Assembly: GCA_963846915.1 (NCBI GenBank)
Contig: CAWJXV010000002.1
Span: forward strand, 1-64,000
Reading direction: 5' to 3'
Origin: PALSA-612 sp963846915
GTDB taxonomy: Bacteria; Actinomycetota; Thermoleophilia; Gaiellales; Gaiellaceae
DNA length: 64,000 bases
Positions 1 through 9,315 of this stretch are shown here, one piece after another. The notes beneath the pieces are model-generated. The model saw nothing but the letters and a program-made list of their open reading frames with translations. It did no database searches and was not told the origin of the DNA. The translations under genes were made by a program, and so were the position numbers. Position 1 is the first letter of the stretch. Every line of letters starts with the position of its first letter.

Positions 1-2
1 TG

Positions 3-1124
3 TCGCGTTTCGCGGACGTGCTGGAGACGTTGGTCACGACAGCCGGCGTCACCAAGCTCGACTGGGTGACAATCCAGAACGAGCCGAACACGAATCCTCC
101 GATTGACAAGAAGACGGGGAAACGGCCCCCCAAGGTGGTCACAAAGGACCGGCTGGCGGACATCTATCGCAAGCTCCACCAGAAGCTGGAAGCCAAGGGG
201 CTACGCGAACAGATCCATTTGATGGGGGGCGATCTGCTCGAGGGAGGCAAAGAGTTTGACGAGGTCACTCATGGGAAGAAGGTCACTCTTCGGCCGAACC
301 CGCTTCACCACAAACTGTGGTTCACGTACATGTCGGACAACTACGCAGACATCCTCGACGCCTACTCGGCTCACATGTACTGGGACTACCAGGACACTAA
401 GAGACTTAATTCCCGCCTTAATGACACATGGGACATCGTCCAGGGCCTGAAGCACCGCAGACCTCTCTACATCACCGAATACGGGGTGCGCAGCGCCACC
501 CGAGATCAACCAGTGCACGGCAAGATACCAATCGATCCCGGCAACTTCAAGGATGGCACTCCCATCGGGCAAACCAACATTGCCGCCTTCCAGCAGGCTT
601 GGTTCCAGATTCGGGCAGCACAGAAGGGTTACGCCGGCGTCATCAAGTTCGATGGCCACTTCGGCAAATACGACATAAACCCGAAATCCAAACCGGGTGC
701 CTACTACACGGTCGGGCCGCCCGGTGCGGACGGATGGGAACCCTACCCGACGTATTTCCTCCTCCGGCTGTTCACGACGACCACAGAGAGCGGCTGGCGT
801 GTACTCGCTCTCAAGCAGAGCGATTCTTCGCCGCCCAGCAAGCAACTCGCCGCCTTCGCGGGCGGCCCCGGCGAAGCTGACCATAGTTGCCTCGACAGCC
901 GCGGCGCAAGCAAGAACAAAGCCGTCCAGGAAAAGGTCACCTACACCGTTGGTAACCTGCCGCCCCGCACATCATTCGCACTCGTGCTCTGGAACCGAGC
1001 CGGCGGCGGTCACATCGTCGTCGACCGCAGGATCACAACCGGCGCTGACGGCGTCGCAAAGATAGCCGACGTCCCGCTCCACAGCGTGTTCGCCCTAACA
1101 ACGAAGACGCTACCTCCTCTGTAG
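3..1124 (+). CDS. Glycoside hydrolase, clan GH-A-like, C-terminal part (5' truncated)
   Basis: The frame is open to the left window edge, so the N-terminus is missing; a GTG at 18 is only the first start codon inside the window. Numbering from that GTG, the motif IQNEPN places a Glu at residue 22 like the acid/base of clan A (TIM-barrel) hydrolases, and YITEYGV places a Glu at 154 like the nucleophile. This spacing suits a GH5/GH39/GH30-type retaining enzyme. The last 100 or so residues resemble a beta-sandwich tail. The substrate cannot be read from the sequence. It is followed by frameshifted small genes, so its neighbours give no pathway context. Class confidence is moderate and exact family is unknown. 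Confidence 0.6.
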   Translation, partial: SRFADVLETLVTTAGVTKLDWVTIQNEPNTNPPIDKKTGKRPPKVVTKDRLADIYRKLHQKLEAKGLREQIHLMGGDLLEGGKEFDEVTHGKKVTLRPNPLHHKLWFTYMSDNYADILDAYSAHMYWDYQDTKRLNSRLNDTWDIVQGLKHRRPLYITEYGVRSATRDQPVHGKIPIDPGNFKDGTPIGQTNIAAFQQAWFQIRAAQKGYAGVIKFDGHFGKYDINPKSKPGAYYTVGPPGADGWEPYPTYFLLRLFTTTTESGWRVLALKQSDSSPPSKQLAAFAGGPGEADHSCLDSRGASKNKAVQEKVTYTVGNLPPRTSFALVLWNRAGGGHIVVDRRITTGADGVAKIADVPLHSVFALTTKTLPPL

Positions 1125-1194
1125 CCGACGAGCAGCTCATTCGCAGGACAGCGTGAGCTGCGGGCGAGAGGCTTGCGCCGAACGGCAGTCGGCA

Positions 1195-1340
1195 TCAAAC
1201 CTCCGCCGCCTCGTCGAACTCCCGCTGCCAGCACTCGGCGCAGTAGGCGAACCACTCGTCGTCGTAGGCTGTTTTCGATCCGCAACTCTGGGCTGTCGGC
1301 TGGCAAGGTCGCCACCGCACTCCTGACACGTCACGGTCAC
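1195..1340 (-). pseudogene. Small zinc-ribbon protein, copy A, interrupted by one frameshift
   Basis: Reading from a GTG at 1340, the peptide has an N-terminal CQEC knuckle (VTVTCQECGGDL). After a one-base frame change near 1265 it continues as WFAYCAECWQREF and stops at 1195. Together this is a 48-residue four-Cys zinc ribbon. A very similar, also shifted, copy lies at 2233-2355, which argues that both are remnants or mis-sequenced versions of a real small gene. Function is unknown. The alternative is chance, but two matching C-x2-C...YC-x-ECW-x-REF patterns make that unlikely. Confidence 0.4.
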
Positions 1341-1490
1341 CGGTTCGATCACCGGGGGGAGTCTGACTGGCCGCACCTGCCGGCGCTAGCGTCCGCGAAG
1401 GCCGTGTCTTTGCTTGACCAGGGCATGATGCGAGTCGCGCATAGACTCCCGTCATCACAGGCGGCCATTTCGGGGGGAGAGGGAGGAACG

Positions 1491-1987
1491 ATGTCACGGA
1501 AACGGACGACCCTTTGGGGGCTTGCTGGGCTGCTCGCTGTCGGAGTCTTCCTGGCCGATTGCCCCGGCAGCGGGTGCAGGTCGGCTACTCAGTCTCTGGC
1601 ACGTACAGCATTGCCGGCTTCGGTACAACCACCTGCGTCCCGGTCGGCCAGAACAACTTCATCTTCAACTGCACGACCACGAACTTCGTCAGCGACTACA
1701 GCGGAAGTCTGGTCGGCAGGACGATCACGAACTTCAGCCAGCAGATCAACTGCAAGACCGGTCGGACGCACGGCAACGGGGCTGAGACGTTCAGCGGCTC
1801 GGTAACCGGCCTGGGCTCAGGAACGCTGACCTGGCGAGACGTGTTCGACGCGGACTTCGACTGCAACACCTTCACGCAGACAAACCTGCTGATCCTCGGC
1901 GCGAGCGTGACCGGAGGCGGCGAGTGGAGGGAGTGCAGGGCAAGCTCAACTTCGTCGACACGAACTACACCGGGGGTACTCCACTAG
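1491..1987 (+). pseudogene. Secreted hypothetical protein, frameshifted
   Basis: The ATG at 1491 follows a good ribosome site (GGGAGGAACG) and starts a classical signal peptide, MSRKRTTLWGLAGLLAVGVF. The mature part (VQVGYSVSGTYSIAG onward, Cys-containing, beta-rich) is in another frame from about 1580, and a second shift near 1928 is needed to continue with EGVQGKLNFVDTNY. No domain is recognised; the Thr/Ser/Gly-rich beta pattern and signal peptide suggest an exported soluble protein. A strong hairpin (2046-2077) follows it. The shifts could be real decay or sequencing indels. Confidence 0.5.
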
Positions 1988-2045
1988 CCGCCATAAGACC
2001 TCTCGCCTACCGGGGTGCGCCTGAGGCTGGGGTGTCGCAACGAGT

Positions 2046-2077
2046 GAGCGGGCGGTTCGGTGACGAGCCGCCCGCTC
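2046..2077 (+). terminator. 14-bp hairpin with GTGA tetraloop, copy 1
   Basis: The arms GAGCGGGCGGTTCG and CGAGCCGCCCGCTC pair over 14 positions with one G-T wobble around a GTGA (GNRA-type) loop. It has no T-run, as is common for high-GC actinobacterial terminators. It lies just after the secreted-protein remnant. A 28-nt core of it recurs exactly at 4371-4398. Confidence 0.5.
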
Positions 2078-2232
2078 TGGTTCCTGCGGCCGCGGCGCGT
2101 CGGTCGAACGCTCAGCCGGCTCCCGCCACGTACGGTGGTTTCGGCCCCGGAGTTCGGGATCTGCACGATCCGGCGTCCCCCGGATTCACCGGGATGGGAC
2201 CGGACGCGGCACGCCCGATCGCCGGGGCCCAT

Positions 2233-2355
2233 CTAGTCGTCGCCGAACTCCCGCCGCCAGCACTCCAAGCAGTAGACGATCGGCTCGTCGTCGCAGGTGA
2301 GGGGCTGTCGGTGGGGGGTTGGCGTGCGCACTCTTGGCACGCGTCGCTGATCGAC
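2233..2355 (-). pseudogene. Small zinc-ribbon protein, copy B, interrupted by one frameshift
   Basis: The peptide begins around GESISDACQECARQP and, after a one-base shift near 2290, continues as CDDEPIVYCLECWRREFGDD before a TAG at 2233. The four Cys and the YC-x-ECW-x-REF tail match copy A at 1195-1340. The start codon is not resolved. Function is unknown. Copies A and B flank the frameshifted secreted-protein gene, in the opposite orientation to it. Confidence 0.35.
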
Positions 2356-3515
2356 TCGCCATCCCGACGATCTGAACTGAGCTAAACGACGCTGCTCGCC
2401 GTTCGCGGTGGCGGGACTGTCGCGGGCCGTGTTGGTGTCTTACAGTCCGCGCAGAACGCGATTCCGGGAAGGGGACGGGCTGAGATGCGGGTAGCCGAGA
2501 AGAGGATGAGGTCGTGGCATTGGTCGCGGCGAGCGAGGCTGGGTTCGTCTGGCGCTTGCGATGGCGGCAACCGTCGTCGTGACCTTTCTGGCCATCTTCC
2601 GAGTTGACCTCAACCACGGCCTGAGCGTCTCGTACCGACACCAGGAGAACTACCAAGCAACCGAACTACTCCTCCTCTCTCGGCTGTACCAGTCCGCCCA
2701 GCTGCCGCAGGTGGCGCCTATCTACGCACAACTCGCGAACAGTTCTGGGTGATCCCTTCCGCCGTGGTTCGTGAAGTCCGGGCCGCTTCACGGCACCTAC
2801 GCCGTCTTGATTTTGCTCCACAACCCAGATGGCCCGTTCCCACGGGCCGCTCTCTCGTGATCGCCTGCGCAGGCCAGGTAACTCCCGTCAGGCAACGCTG
2901 ATAGCTGAACGCGTGTCCAACGTCTTCATCGCCTTCATGCCCATCGTTTGACTTCCAACCTCACACGAGGCCCCGGCTTTGCCAGCAAGCCAATACGATA
3001 CAAAGTCCGGTGGCGAGCCTCCCAACCCATCCCGAGCTCATACAAGGGGGTCATGGCCTCACCTTCCCGCTGGTCATCTTCAGCATCCTGATCACGCTGC
3101 TCGGCATCTCCACGCTCAGAACCCTCAGAACGCCCGGCCCCTAGCGGCCGTATCCAGCCGGGCCGGATGCTTCACTCCCCGGCCCGATGCACAACAACCG
3201 CTCGCCCGTCTTCGCTGACCGCGTAGGCGCCAGCTTCCGCAAAGGCAGGCGTCAGCCGACGAAATCACCGTCACGGAAGACCAAGACGCGGTGAGGTTGG
3301 TCGGGCCGCCCCGTGAGCATCCGCGTCGGGTACTGGACCGGGCCAGGGTGGCAGCTACTCGAGCTGCTCGCAGTGTTGCCAGACGACGCCGGGGTGAAGG
3401 CGGTGTGGCGGGTGTTGAACGGCGTAGCCACCGGCGGTCTTTGACGCCAGCCGCCGCTGCAATGAGACTCGGGCGGACACGGCGAAAGCCTTCTCGCCCA
3501 GACGGAAAGGAGCAC
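2356..3515. other. Region without a convincing gene
   Basis: Three short frames were considered. One is a 62-codon minus frame at 2382-2570 with a CADC pair. One is a 63-codon plus frame at 2561-2752. One is a 44-codon plus frame at 3010-3144 (GTG start) ending in a hydrophobic segment, LTFPLVIFSILITLLG, that could be a single membrane helix. None has a good ribosome site or recognisable family, and codon bias is weak. The stretch probably contains decayed coding sequence plus the promoter of the collagen-like gene. Confidence 0.3.
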
Positions 3516-4265
3516 ATGCATCGACTTCGAGGCCTCAGCCGAGGCGGGAGGCTGGTATTGGCGCTTGCTGTCGGCGCGGCGGTTTTCGGGATCGCCACTG
3601 CTGTGCAGGCGAGCATCCCGGATTCAAGCGGCGTGATCCACGGCTGTTACAACACGAGCCAGGCGCACGGCAACCCAACCGGTGGGTTGCGGGTGGTCGA
3701 CACCGCCAAGCCGAACGGGAACTGCACGTCCTGGGAGAAGGCGGTGAGCTGGAACGCCAACGGCGTCACGGGCGCTCGCGGACCGACGGGAGCACGCGGG
3801 CCGACCGGCCCGAAGGGCGCGACCGGCCCGAAGGGCGCGACCGGAGCAAAGGGCGTGACCGGGGAAAAGGGGCACCGGGGCGAAAGGGTCGACTGGGACA
3901 AGGGCTCGACCGGGGCTAAGGGAACGAAGGGGTGACTGGAACAACCGGCGCGAATGGACCGACCGGCCCGAAGGGGGCCAACAGGAGCGAATGGCCCGAC
4001 GCGGCTCAGGCGGACCGACGGGTCGGCGGCCTCCCAGGCGGGCCTGCTCGACAAGTCGACGCCGACTACTAGAGAGCGACTACCGTTGAAGCTGGCACCG
4101 AAACCTTCGCTACGGCGACCTGCCCAGCGAGCCAGAACACGTTCGGGAGGTTACTACAAGATGCGATCGCCGAGTGGCCTCAACGACGGTAACCCTCCAT
4201 GGGACAGCATCTCACCGGGCAGGCATGCCGAATTTGAACGATTACCAGCTCGGCGCTGCGGATAA
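3516..4265 (+). pseudogene. Collagen-like repeat secreted protein, several frameshifts
   Basis: The ATG at 3516 has a ribosome site (GAAAGGAG). A signal peptide (about residues 1-32) is followed by a conserved actinobacterial N-terminal region (IPDSSGVIHGCYN, two Cys). From about residue 88 comes a run of collagen-type triplets such as GPTGARGPTGPKGATGPKG. The frame stops at 3935, but G-x-T/K triplets resume in other frames to about 4020. A C-terminal TFATATCPASQ patch then resembles the capping domain usually found after such repeats, ending about 4265. Collagen-like proteins of this kind are extracellular triple-helical stalks. Repeat-rich DNA is prone to both real slippage and assembly error. 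Confidence 0.6.
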
Positions 4266-4370
4266 CCGAGGCTTCGGGCTCAAGGCGCCACACCAGATGT
4301 TCCCATGTGCGCCAAGACCACCTATGCGACGCAAGCAAGCGAGGAAGCCAATCGGGGCAAGAAGGGAAGC

Positions 4371-4398
4371 GCGGGCGGTTCGGTGACGAGCCGCCCGC
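4371..4398 (+). terminator. GTGA-loop hairpin, copy 2
   Basis: The arms GCGGGCGGTTCG and CGAGCCGCCCGC surround a GTGA loop and are identical to the core of the hairpin at 2046-2077. It lies about 100 bases after the collagen-like gene and is probably its terminator. The 310 bases from 4399 to 4708 show no gene or other element that I can support. Confidence 0.45.
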
Positions 4399-4708
4399 TC
4401 ACTGTCCGCACAGGCGATGACCAAAGGGGTCGAAGCGCCTCCCGGGCATGTCCGAAACGGTTGGTCTACTCCCGCGTCCCCGTGGCGGCCGATCAGTCAC
4501 CCGTCCGCGGCGAACTCGACTGTGCCGGTGCGCCAGCTTGCAAAGCCAGGCTGTGGCGGGCTCCCATGCGCCCACGAGCGCTCCCCAACGACGTCGGGGC
4601 ACGGCGGCCCGGCCGCTGCGAGCACTCAAGCGACGAGTGATGCGTTTCGTCGCGACGTAAGCGGCTCGTCCCTAGACACAGCTGACGTGAGGTCTTAGGT
4701 TCTGACTG

Positions 4709-5552
4709 ATGTTGACGCAACTTCCACGCGTCTCCCGAGCGCTCCTCATGGCTCTAGCTTGCGGGTTGATTCCGTTGGTCGCGGGTGCCTGTGGCTCCTC
4801 ATCGACCGCAAAATCGTCCGGCCCGCCGCCGCAGCCGCCGACAGCGGAACATTTCACCGTTTCCAATTGGGCCGCGCTCGAGACTGATCCGGATTCGCAC
4901 AAAGGCGCGACGGTCAGCTTCATGGGAAAGGTATTTGTCGCGCCTCAGTCAGACGAGAAGGGTAATTACTTGCAGGTCTGGGCTGACCCCCAGCACTCGC
5001 AGTACGACACGATCGTGGCGTATCCCGATCCGGCCTTTCAAGTCGCGGATGGCGACTATGTTCGAGTGAGAGGAAGCGTCAAAGGCACGTTTTCCGGCAA
5101 AAATGCCTTCGGAGCGACCATCAGCGCTCCGACGATCCTCGCCGACACTCTCGCGGTCGTTTCTGCTGTCGCTGCATCCGCCGGCCATCGCCACTTATCG
5201 CCCAGCCGAGCAAACGCAAGCAGGCGTGACCGTGACGATCAACAAGGTTGAGATCGCCTCGACGGAGACCCGCGTCTTCGTCACCGTCAACAACAACTCG
5301 GCCGCGAACGTAAACGTGTTCCCGACCTCGATGAAGGCAGTGCAGGGAGGGGTACAGCACGACTCGACGTTCTCGATCAACGACTATCCAACCCTCGCTA
5401 CCGACGTCGTGTCAGGAGCCTCGACGTCCGGTGTCGTCGTGTTTCCGCCGCTGACTCCGAATGCGGGTCTAAAGCTTTATGTCGACGTCAACTCGTCGGA
5501 CTACAACGTCGGCAACTACGGCACCCTGACGTATATCTTCACCTGGGCATAA
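4709..5552 (+). pseudogene. Lipoprotein with C-terminal DUF4352-like domain, one frameshift
   Basis: The ATG at 4709 opens a lipoprotein signal with lipobox ending at Cys28 (LVAGAC), so the product should be anchored on the outer face of the membrane. Residues 45-150 form a compact beta-rich domain (NYLQVWADP, GDYVRVRGSVKG) that looks OB-fold-like. One base shift between 5170 and 5200 moves the frame to PAIATYRPAEQ. The second half (VTVTINKVEI, RVFVTVNNNSAANV) has the look of the immunoglobulin-like DUF4352/telokin-like lipoproteins. Rejoined, it is about 280 residues and ends at 5552. Function is unknown; the single shift suggests recent decay or a sequence error. Confidence 0.6.
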
Positions 5553-5615
5553 GCCGCTGCTGAACACCTCGCGATCTTGCCAGGCCGAGGAGGGGGTGGG
5601 CGGCGCGGTTGGTGG

Positions 5616-6428
5616 CTAGCCCGCCACGACTGTGGTGGCTATCTCATTGGCCCACTCGGGAATCTCATCCTCTGGAACTGACCTGACCTCGAGGCGGTCG
5701 AAGACATACCGCGCTTGGTCGTAGGCCTTGGACGTTCCACTTGCCGGCGGCAACATCACGACAGCGAGCGGAAGGTCTGGAATACGGTTCTTGACATCTT
5801 CCAACGCCCACGCCGCAGCCGAATACTCGCGCTGAAGCCTGGGAAAGCTCTGGCCCTCGAACGAGAGCGCCAGCGCCGCTGTGACCAGATGGCCGTTTTC
5901 GACGGCGAGGTCGTAGCCGTGGCTTTCGACCGCCCCCTCGAGAGAGAAGCCGGATTGGACGAGCGTTTCGGGTTTGTCAACTCCCCGTTCAACGAGCGCA
6001 CTCGAAAGGTGCTCGTAGGCGATTGCTTTCGCACGGAGCCGAGAACGGCTCCGTGCATGACGGACTGGAGCGCGGAGGAATCGTCGAGCGACGTCTTCGA
6101 GTAGAGCATCCGATTCCTTCGTTGACGCCCTCAGGCGCCGTTACCTGGATGCAGTTGATCCAGTCCGTCGACGCCTCGTCAAACATGGTCGCGATGTCGA
6201 TCTCTGTCTCTCCCCAGAGATGGCCCTGCCCTGCGGCTGCCTCGGTCACACGGCTTTCGAAGTCGCGCAGGAACTTGATGTTTTGATCTGCAAAGGACGA
6301 CACTCGACCCCAGTTCCGCAGGAACCCGCGAAAGTACCGGCGTCCCCGTGAGTTGCGACGCCGATGTTGATCCTCTCCCCGGCACCGGGGTCGGGGTCGT
6401 ATTGGAAAACGACGTAGCGCGAGGTCAA
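5616..6428 (-). pseudogene. DUF3037 family protein, two compensating frameshifts
   Basis: The TTG start at 6428 overlaps the TGA of the upstream kinase gene (TTGA). The opening SRYVVFQYDPDP...ERINIGV is the DUF3037 signature. Shifts near 6335 and 6110 take the frame out and back: the middle part reads GRVSSFADQNIKFL, and the end (ALEDVKNRIPD to the stop at 5616) is in the original frame. DUF3037 genes are characteristically paired with HipA-like kinases, as here, and their biochemical role is unsettled. Because both shifts compensate and the translation remains family-like throughout, sequencing indels are as likely as true inactivation. Confidence 0.65.
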
Positions 6429-7127
6429 GTCCTGTCCTCCTCTCGCTCGGTGAAGACTACGTCTCTTCGAGTGGCGATGTAACTCGCTACCGCGACCCGT
6501 TCGCTCTGGCTGATACCCCAGGTATCGGGAGGGGCAGCGACGGCTTCGGCGATCATGCTGTCGGACGCCCTCATCATCCCCTCTCGAGCGTCTTCTAGCT
6601 CGTCGCATGTCAGGCCACAAGTAGCGACGATGTGTGCATCTGGTTCGACGGGTGGCGCGTGGTTGAGCGTATCTACGGTCCAACCCGTCGAGCCGCGCGA
6701 AGAAATGCCCGTGGTCGACGGAGTGAACTAGTCGCGGGTCCTGGTTCTGGTAGATGAACTGGCGGTCGGCCGCGACGACCCAGCCGTACAGCAGGGCGAG
6801 CCGAGCGAATCTGTCGCGATTCTCTGGAACCACAACGTGCTCAATCCCGCCTTGGGAGCAATCGGGTATCCATCGCGAACCATGAGCAACGCCTGCAGTC
6901 ATATGAGCCATCTGGGCCTCGGCCGCGATTAGGTCGGCGGGGACGTCGACCAGTGTTGGAGCGCCCACTGCCGCGCTCACAGCGTGTCCGAGCCGCCCGA
7001 CGATGTGATCGGTCACGATCATTCGCCCCGCGTCCATCGACTTCACGACGTACTCGTTCCCGTCATCGCAAAGAAGCCGAACAGGTCGGGAGGCGGTACC
7101 GAAGCTCTCGACGTAGTTTCTGCGCAT
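6425..7127 (-). pseudogene. HipA-like kinase (HipA_2 type), one frameshift
   Basis: From ATG 7127 the product has an N-lobe with YVVKSMDAGR, where Lys is the likely nucleotide-binding residue, then FARLALLYGWVVAADRQF and SVDHGHFF, the kinase-like catalytic/Asp region of HipA-type folds. A one-base shift near 6695 must be bridged to reach GWTVDTLNHAPP and the C-terminal helices ending at 6425. HipA-family kinases phosphorylate protein targets (GltX for E. coli HipA); this shorter subfamily has no proven target. It ends on the DUF3037 start codon, implying translational coupling. It lies at the terminase end of the phage-like element, where cargo genes often sit. Confidence 0.6.
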
Positions 7128-8899
7128 ACGCGATTGGCCTGCCGTGCAGCCCCGATGAGCTCGTTCCCAGTCCGGCACGCAAACGATTCATTCGTCACAC
7201 CATTGCCGAATGCCTGCAAGCGCTTCACGTCCATCAGCCGATCCGAACGCAGAACCGCGTGGACCCCAGACCGGCCTTCCCTCAGCGTCCAGGCGACCGG
7301 CTCCGATACGTCGCGCCCATCGACGACCTCGTCGTCCCAGCCCACGAAGATGGCCATCGGCAACTCGACCGGCTTGTCCTTGGGCCCGAATCCCTCGGGG
7401 ACCATGACCGTCTTCTTCCGCGGCTTCTCGGTCACGCGAACACGGCCATCGGGAAGGGCGCCGGCGGGTCCATGCGGCTGCACCGCCGCCTCGAACGCGA
7501 GCATGGCAGCGACACACCCGTCATACAGGCGGCCCGGCGCTGCCTTCTCGAGCAGGTAGATGCCGCGGCCGTCCGCGTCACGGCCAGCGGCCCGTAGCCG
7601 GGCGTTCAGCACGTGCCGGGTGAGATCAGGGTCGCCGTCGTGGCTCAGGCGGCCTTCCACGATCGCGCTGCGGAAACGGTCGACGGCGGGCGCCATCCGT
7701 CGAGCCTGGTTCGTCGGCCACGTGACCACGCTCCCGGGCCACTGCTGACCCCACTCGTCGAGTTCCGACTGCCACGTCCACGGATCCGCGTACAGGAACT
7801 GGACGTCGTACGTCTTGAACATGTAGTCGAGCGCCCGACGCACTCGGGCGCGATCGATCCGCCAATCATCCCCGGCATCGGCGGGACGCTCCAAAATCTC
7901 GACCGGGAACACCCAGCCATCCTGCGTGCAGCCGACCAGCGCCGTGCCGTCGTGGCTGTGGCTGCCGTCGAAGCCGAGCGCGAGCGGTTCGCCGTCGACG
8001 AGATCCCGCTCCCGGGCGAGCGACGCCCACACGGCCGAGTCGACCGCTGCCATCACTCCTGTTCCTGGTGCGTTGAAGTAGAACCGGAGCGACTCCATCC
8101 ACGGCACGCCCGGATCGCGGATCTCACGTAGCAACCTCGGCACGTCAACCCACGGCGCCCCCGCATAAACCGCCTCGAGCAGCCCCTGCAGCGTCCCGTC
8201 GTCCATCTCGGGCGTCGGTTCCACCGCCGGCCGCCTCGCGCAGAACAGGATGCCCGGATGGCCCGCGTCGAAGTCGGCCTCCGTCATCTCAGCGACGCTC
8301 CCCTCACCGAGCTCCGGGGCGTTCGCGAGCTCGAGCGTGCGGCCGTCGACCTTCGCCGCGTTCCTGCGAAGCACCCGCGCCAACCTGTGCCCACCGTTCG
8401 CCTTCAAGTAGTGGTGCGTCTCATCCATCAGCGCGAACGTCACCCGCTGCCCCTCCCGCGTGCCCCACGCGCTCGAGACAGCCTCCAGCTTGGCCCCAGG
8501 GCTCGCCTTCAGGTACAGCCGACCGCGTCCGAGGTCGATCCCGAGCTCGCGTGCGGCGCGCGCGTCGTTCTCTGAGAGCAACGTCCAAAGCAGTGAGTAG
8601 ACGTTCGACACGGCCTGGTCCTCCGAGCAGGCGGCGACCTGGACCCAAGGCACCGCGGCCGCCGTCGGTCCAACGAATTCGGCCAAGGCAAGCACCGCGC
8701 CAAGCGGGCTTTTTCCCCAGCCTTTAGCTGCTTCGAGAGTACCGCGACGGTAGACATATTGGCCTCGGTCGTCGATCTCATAGAACGCGATCACGAACTG
8801 CGCCTGCTCGTCGGACAGCACGAGCGGCTGTGACGGATCAGCCGGAGACGGCAGGAACCGATGCGACCAGGCGAGCACGTCCCAGCCGCGCGACCTCAT
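7043..8899 (-). CDS. Phage terminase large subunit
   Basis: This is an ATP-driven DNA packaging motor. The ATG overlaps the small terminase stop (ATGA). Residues 27-60 (LVLSDEQAQFVIAFYEID...YVYRRGTLEAAKGWGKS) carry the Q-motif region and a Walker A (KGWGKSP). LMDETHHY is a Walker B-like strand. The C-terminal half has RNase H-like nuclease features, FDGSHSHDGTALVG and YADPWTWQSEL, with candidate metal-binding Asp residues. It is intact at 618 residues, rather long for the family. The last 30 codons overlap the start of the HipA-like gene in another frame, so the true end may be earlier or the tail may be a recombination junction. No portal gene follows, which is unusual. Confidence 0.85.
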   Translation of the reverse strand: MRSRGWDVLAWSHRFLPSPADPSQPLVLSDEQAQFVIAFYEIDDRGQYVYRRGTLEAAKGWGKSPLGAVLALAEFVGPTAAAVPWVQVAACSEDQAVSNVYSLLWTLLSENDARAARELGIDLGRGRLYLKASPGAKLEAVSSAWGTREGQRVTFALMDETHHYLKANGGHRLARVLRRNAAKVDGRTLELANAPELGEGSVAEMTEADFDAGHPGILFCARRPAVEPTPEMDDGTLQGLLEAVYAGAPWVDVPRLLREIRDPGVPWMESLRFYFNAPGTGVMAAVDSAVWASLARERDLVDGEPLALGFDGSHSHDGTALVGCTQDGWVFPVEILERPADAGDDWRIDRARVRRALDYMFKTYDVQFLYADPWTWQSELDEWGQQWPGSVVTWPTNQARRMAPAVDRFRSAIVEGRLSHDGDPDLTRHVLNARLRAAGRDADGRGIYLLEKAAPGRLYDGCVAAMLAFEAAVQPHGPAGALPDGRVRVTEKPRKKTVMVPEGFGPKDKPVELPMAIFVGWDDEVVDGRDVSEPVAWTLREGRSGVHAVLRSDRLMDVKRLQAFGNGVTNESFACRTGNELIGAARQANRVCAETTSRASVPPPDLFGFFAMTGTSTS

Positions 8900-9294
8900 T
8901 CGACAGCGCGCAGGTGCGCGTACGGGTCAGGCGCCGGCGACTGTTCCGGCTCCGGGTGCTCCACCAGCAGCCGCATCCGCAACAAGCTCGCGGGCGTCAG
9001 GCCCAGCTCGCCCTCGAGCCGCGCCACCACAGCCAACGCAGGCTTCGCGATGCTCAACGTCACGTAGCGGGCGACGACGTCCAGGCTCACAGCCTGGTCG
9101 TGCCACCAACACGCGACCGGCAACGCCCACAGCCGCCTCCACAACGCCGCCTCCACAGTCGACGGCGTTCCGGTTGGCCACTTCGGCGCAGGCAACTTGC
9201 ACCCCTCGGGCGGCAACGCCACCCACTGATCGGGCGCATTTCGCCGTCTGAGCCGCTCAGCGGTCTTCTGGGGTCTCGGCAGTTTCGAGGGCAT
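8896..9294 (-). CDS. Phage terminase small subunit
   Basis: This 132-residue protein is encoded directly upstream of, and overlapping by four bases with, the large terminase. Small subunits recognise the packaging site and recruit the motor. It opens MPSKLPRPQKTAERLRRRN and contains WPTGTPSTVEAALWRRLW and a helical region (VARYVTLSIAKPALAVVARL). The tail (LTPASLLRMRLLVEHPEP) matches the C-terminal pattern of P27-type small terminases in actinobacterial phages. Assignment rests on that pattern and position. Overlap by ATGA suggests coupled translation. Confidence 0.7.
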   Translation of the reverse strand: MPSKLPRPQKTAERLRRRNAPDQWVALPPEGCKLPAPKWPTGTPSTVEAALWRRLWALPVACWWHDQAVSLDVVARYVTLSIAKPALAVVARLEGELGLTPASLLRMRLLVEHPEPEQSPAPDPYAHLRAVE

Positions 9295-9315
9295 CAGTTC
9301 CCATGCCGCGAAAGT

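Noticed and set aside
3770..4010. Periodic repeat that could be mistaken for a CRISPR array
   Set aside because: Period is 9-18 bp and encodes collagen triplets; there are no 20-40 bp direct repeats with unique spacers.
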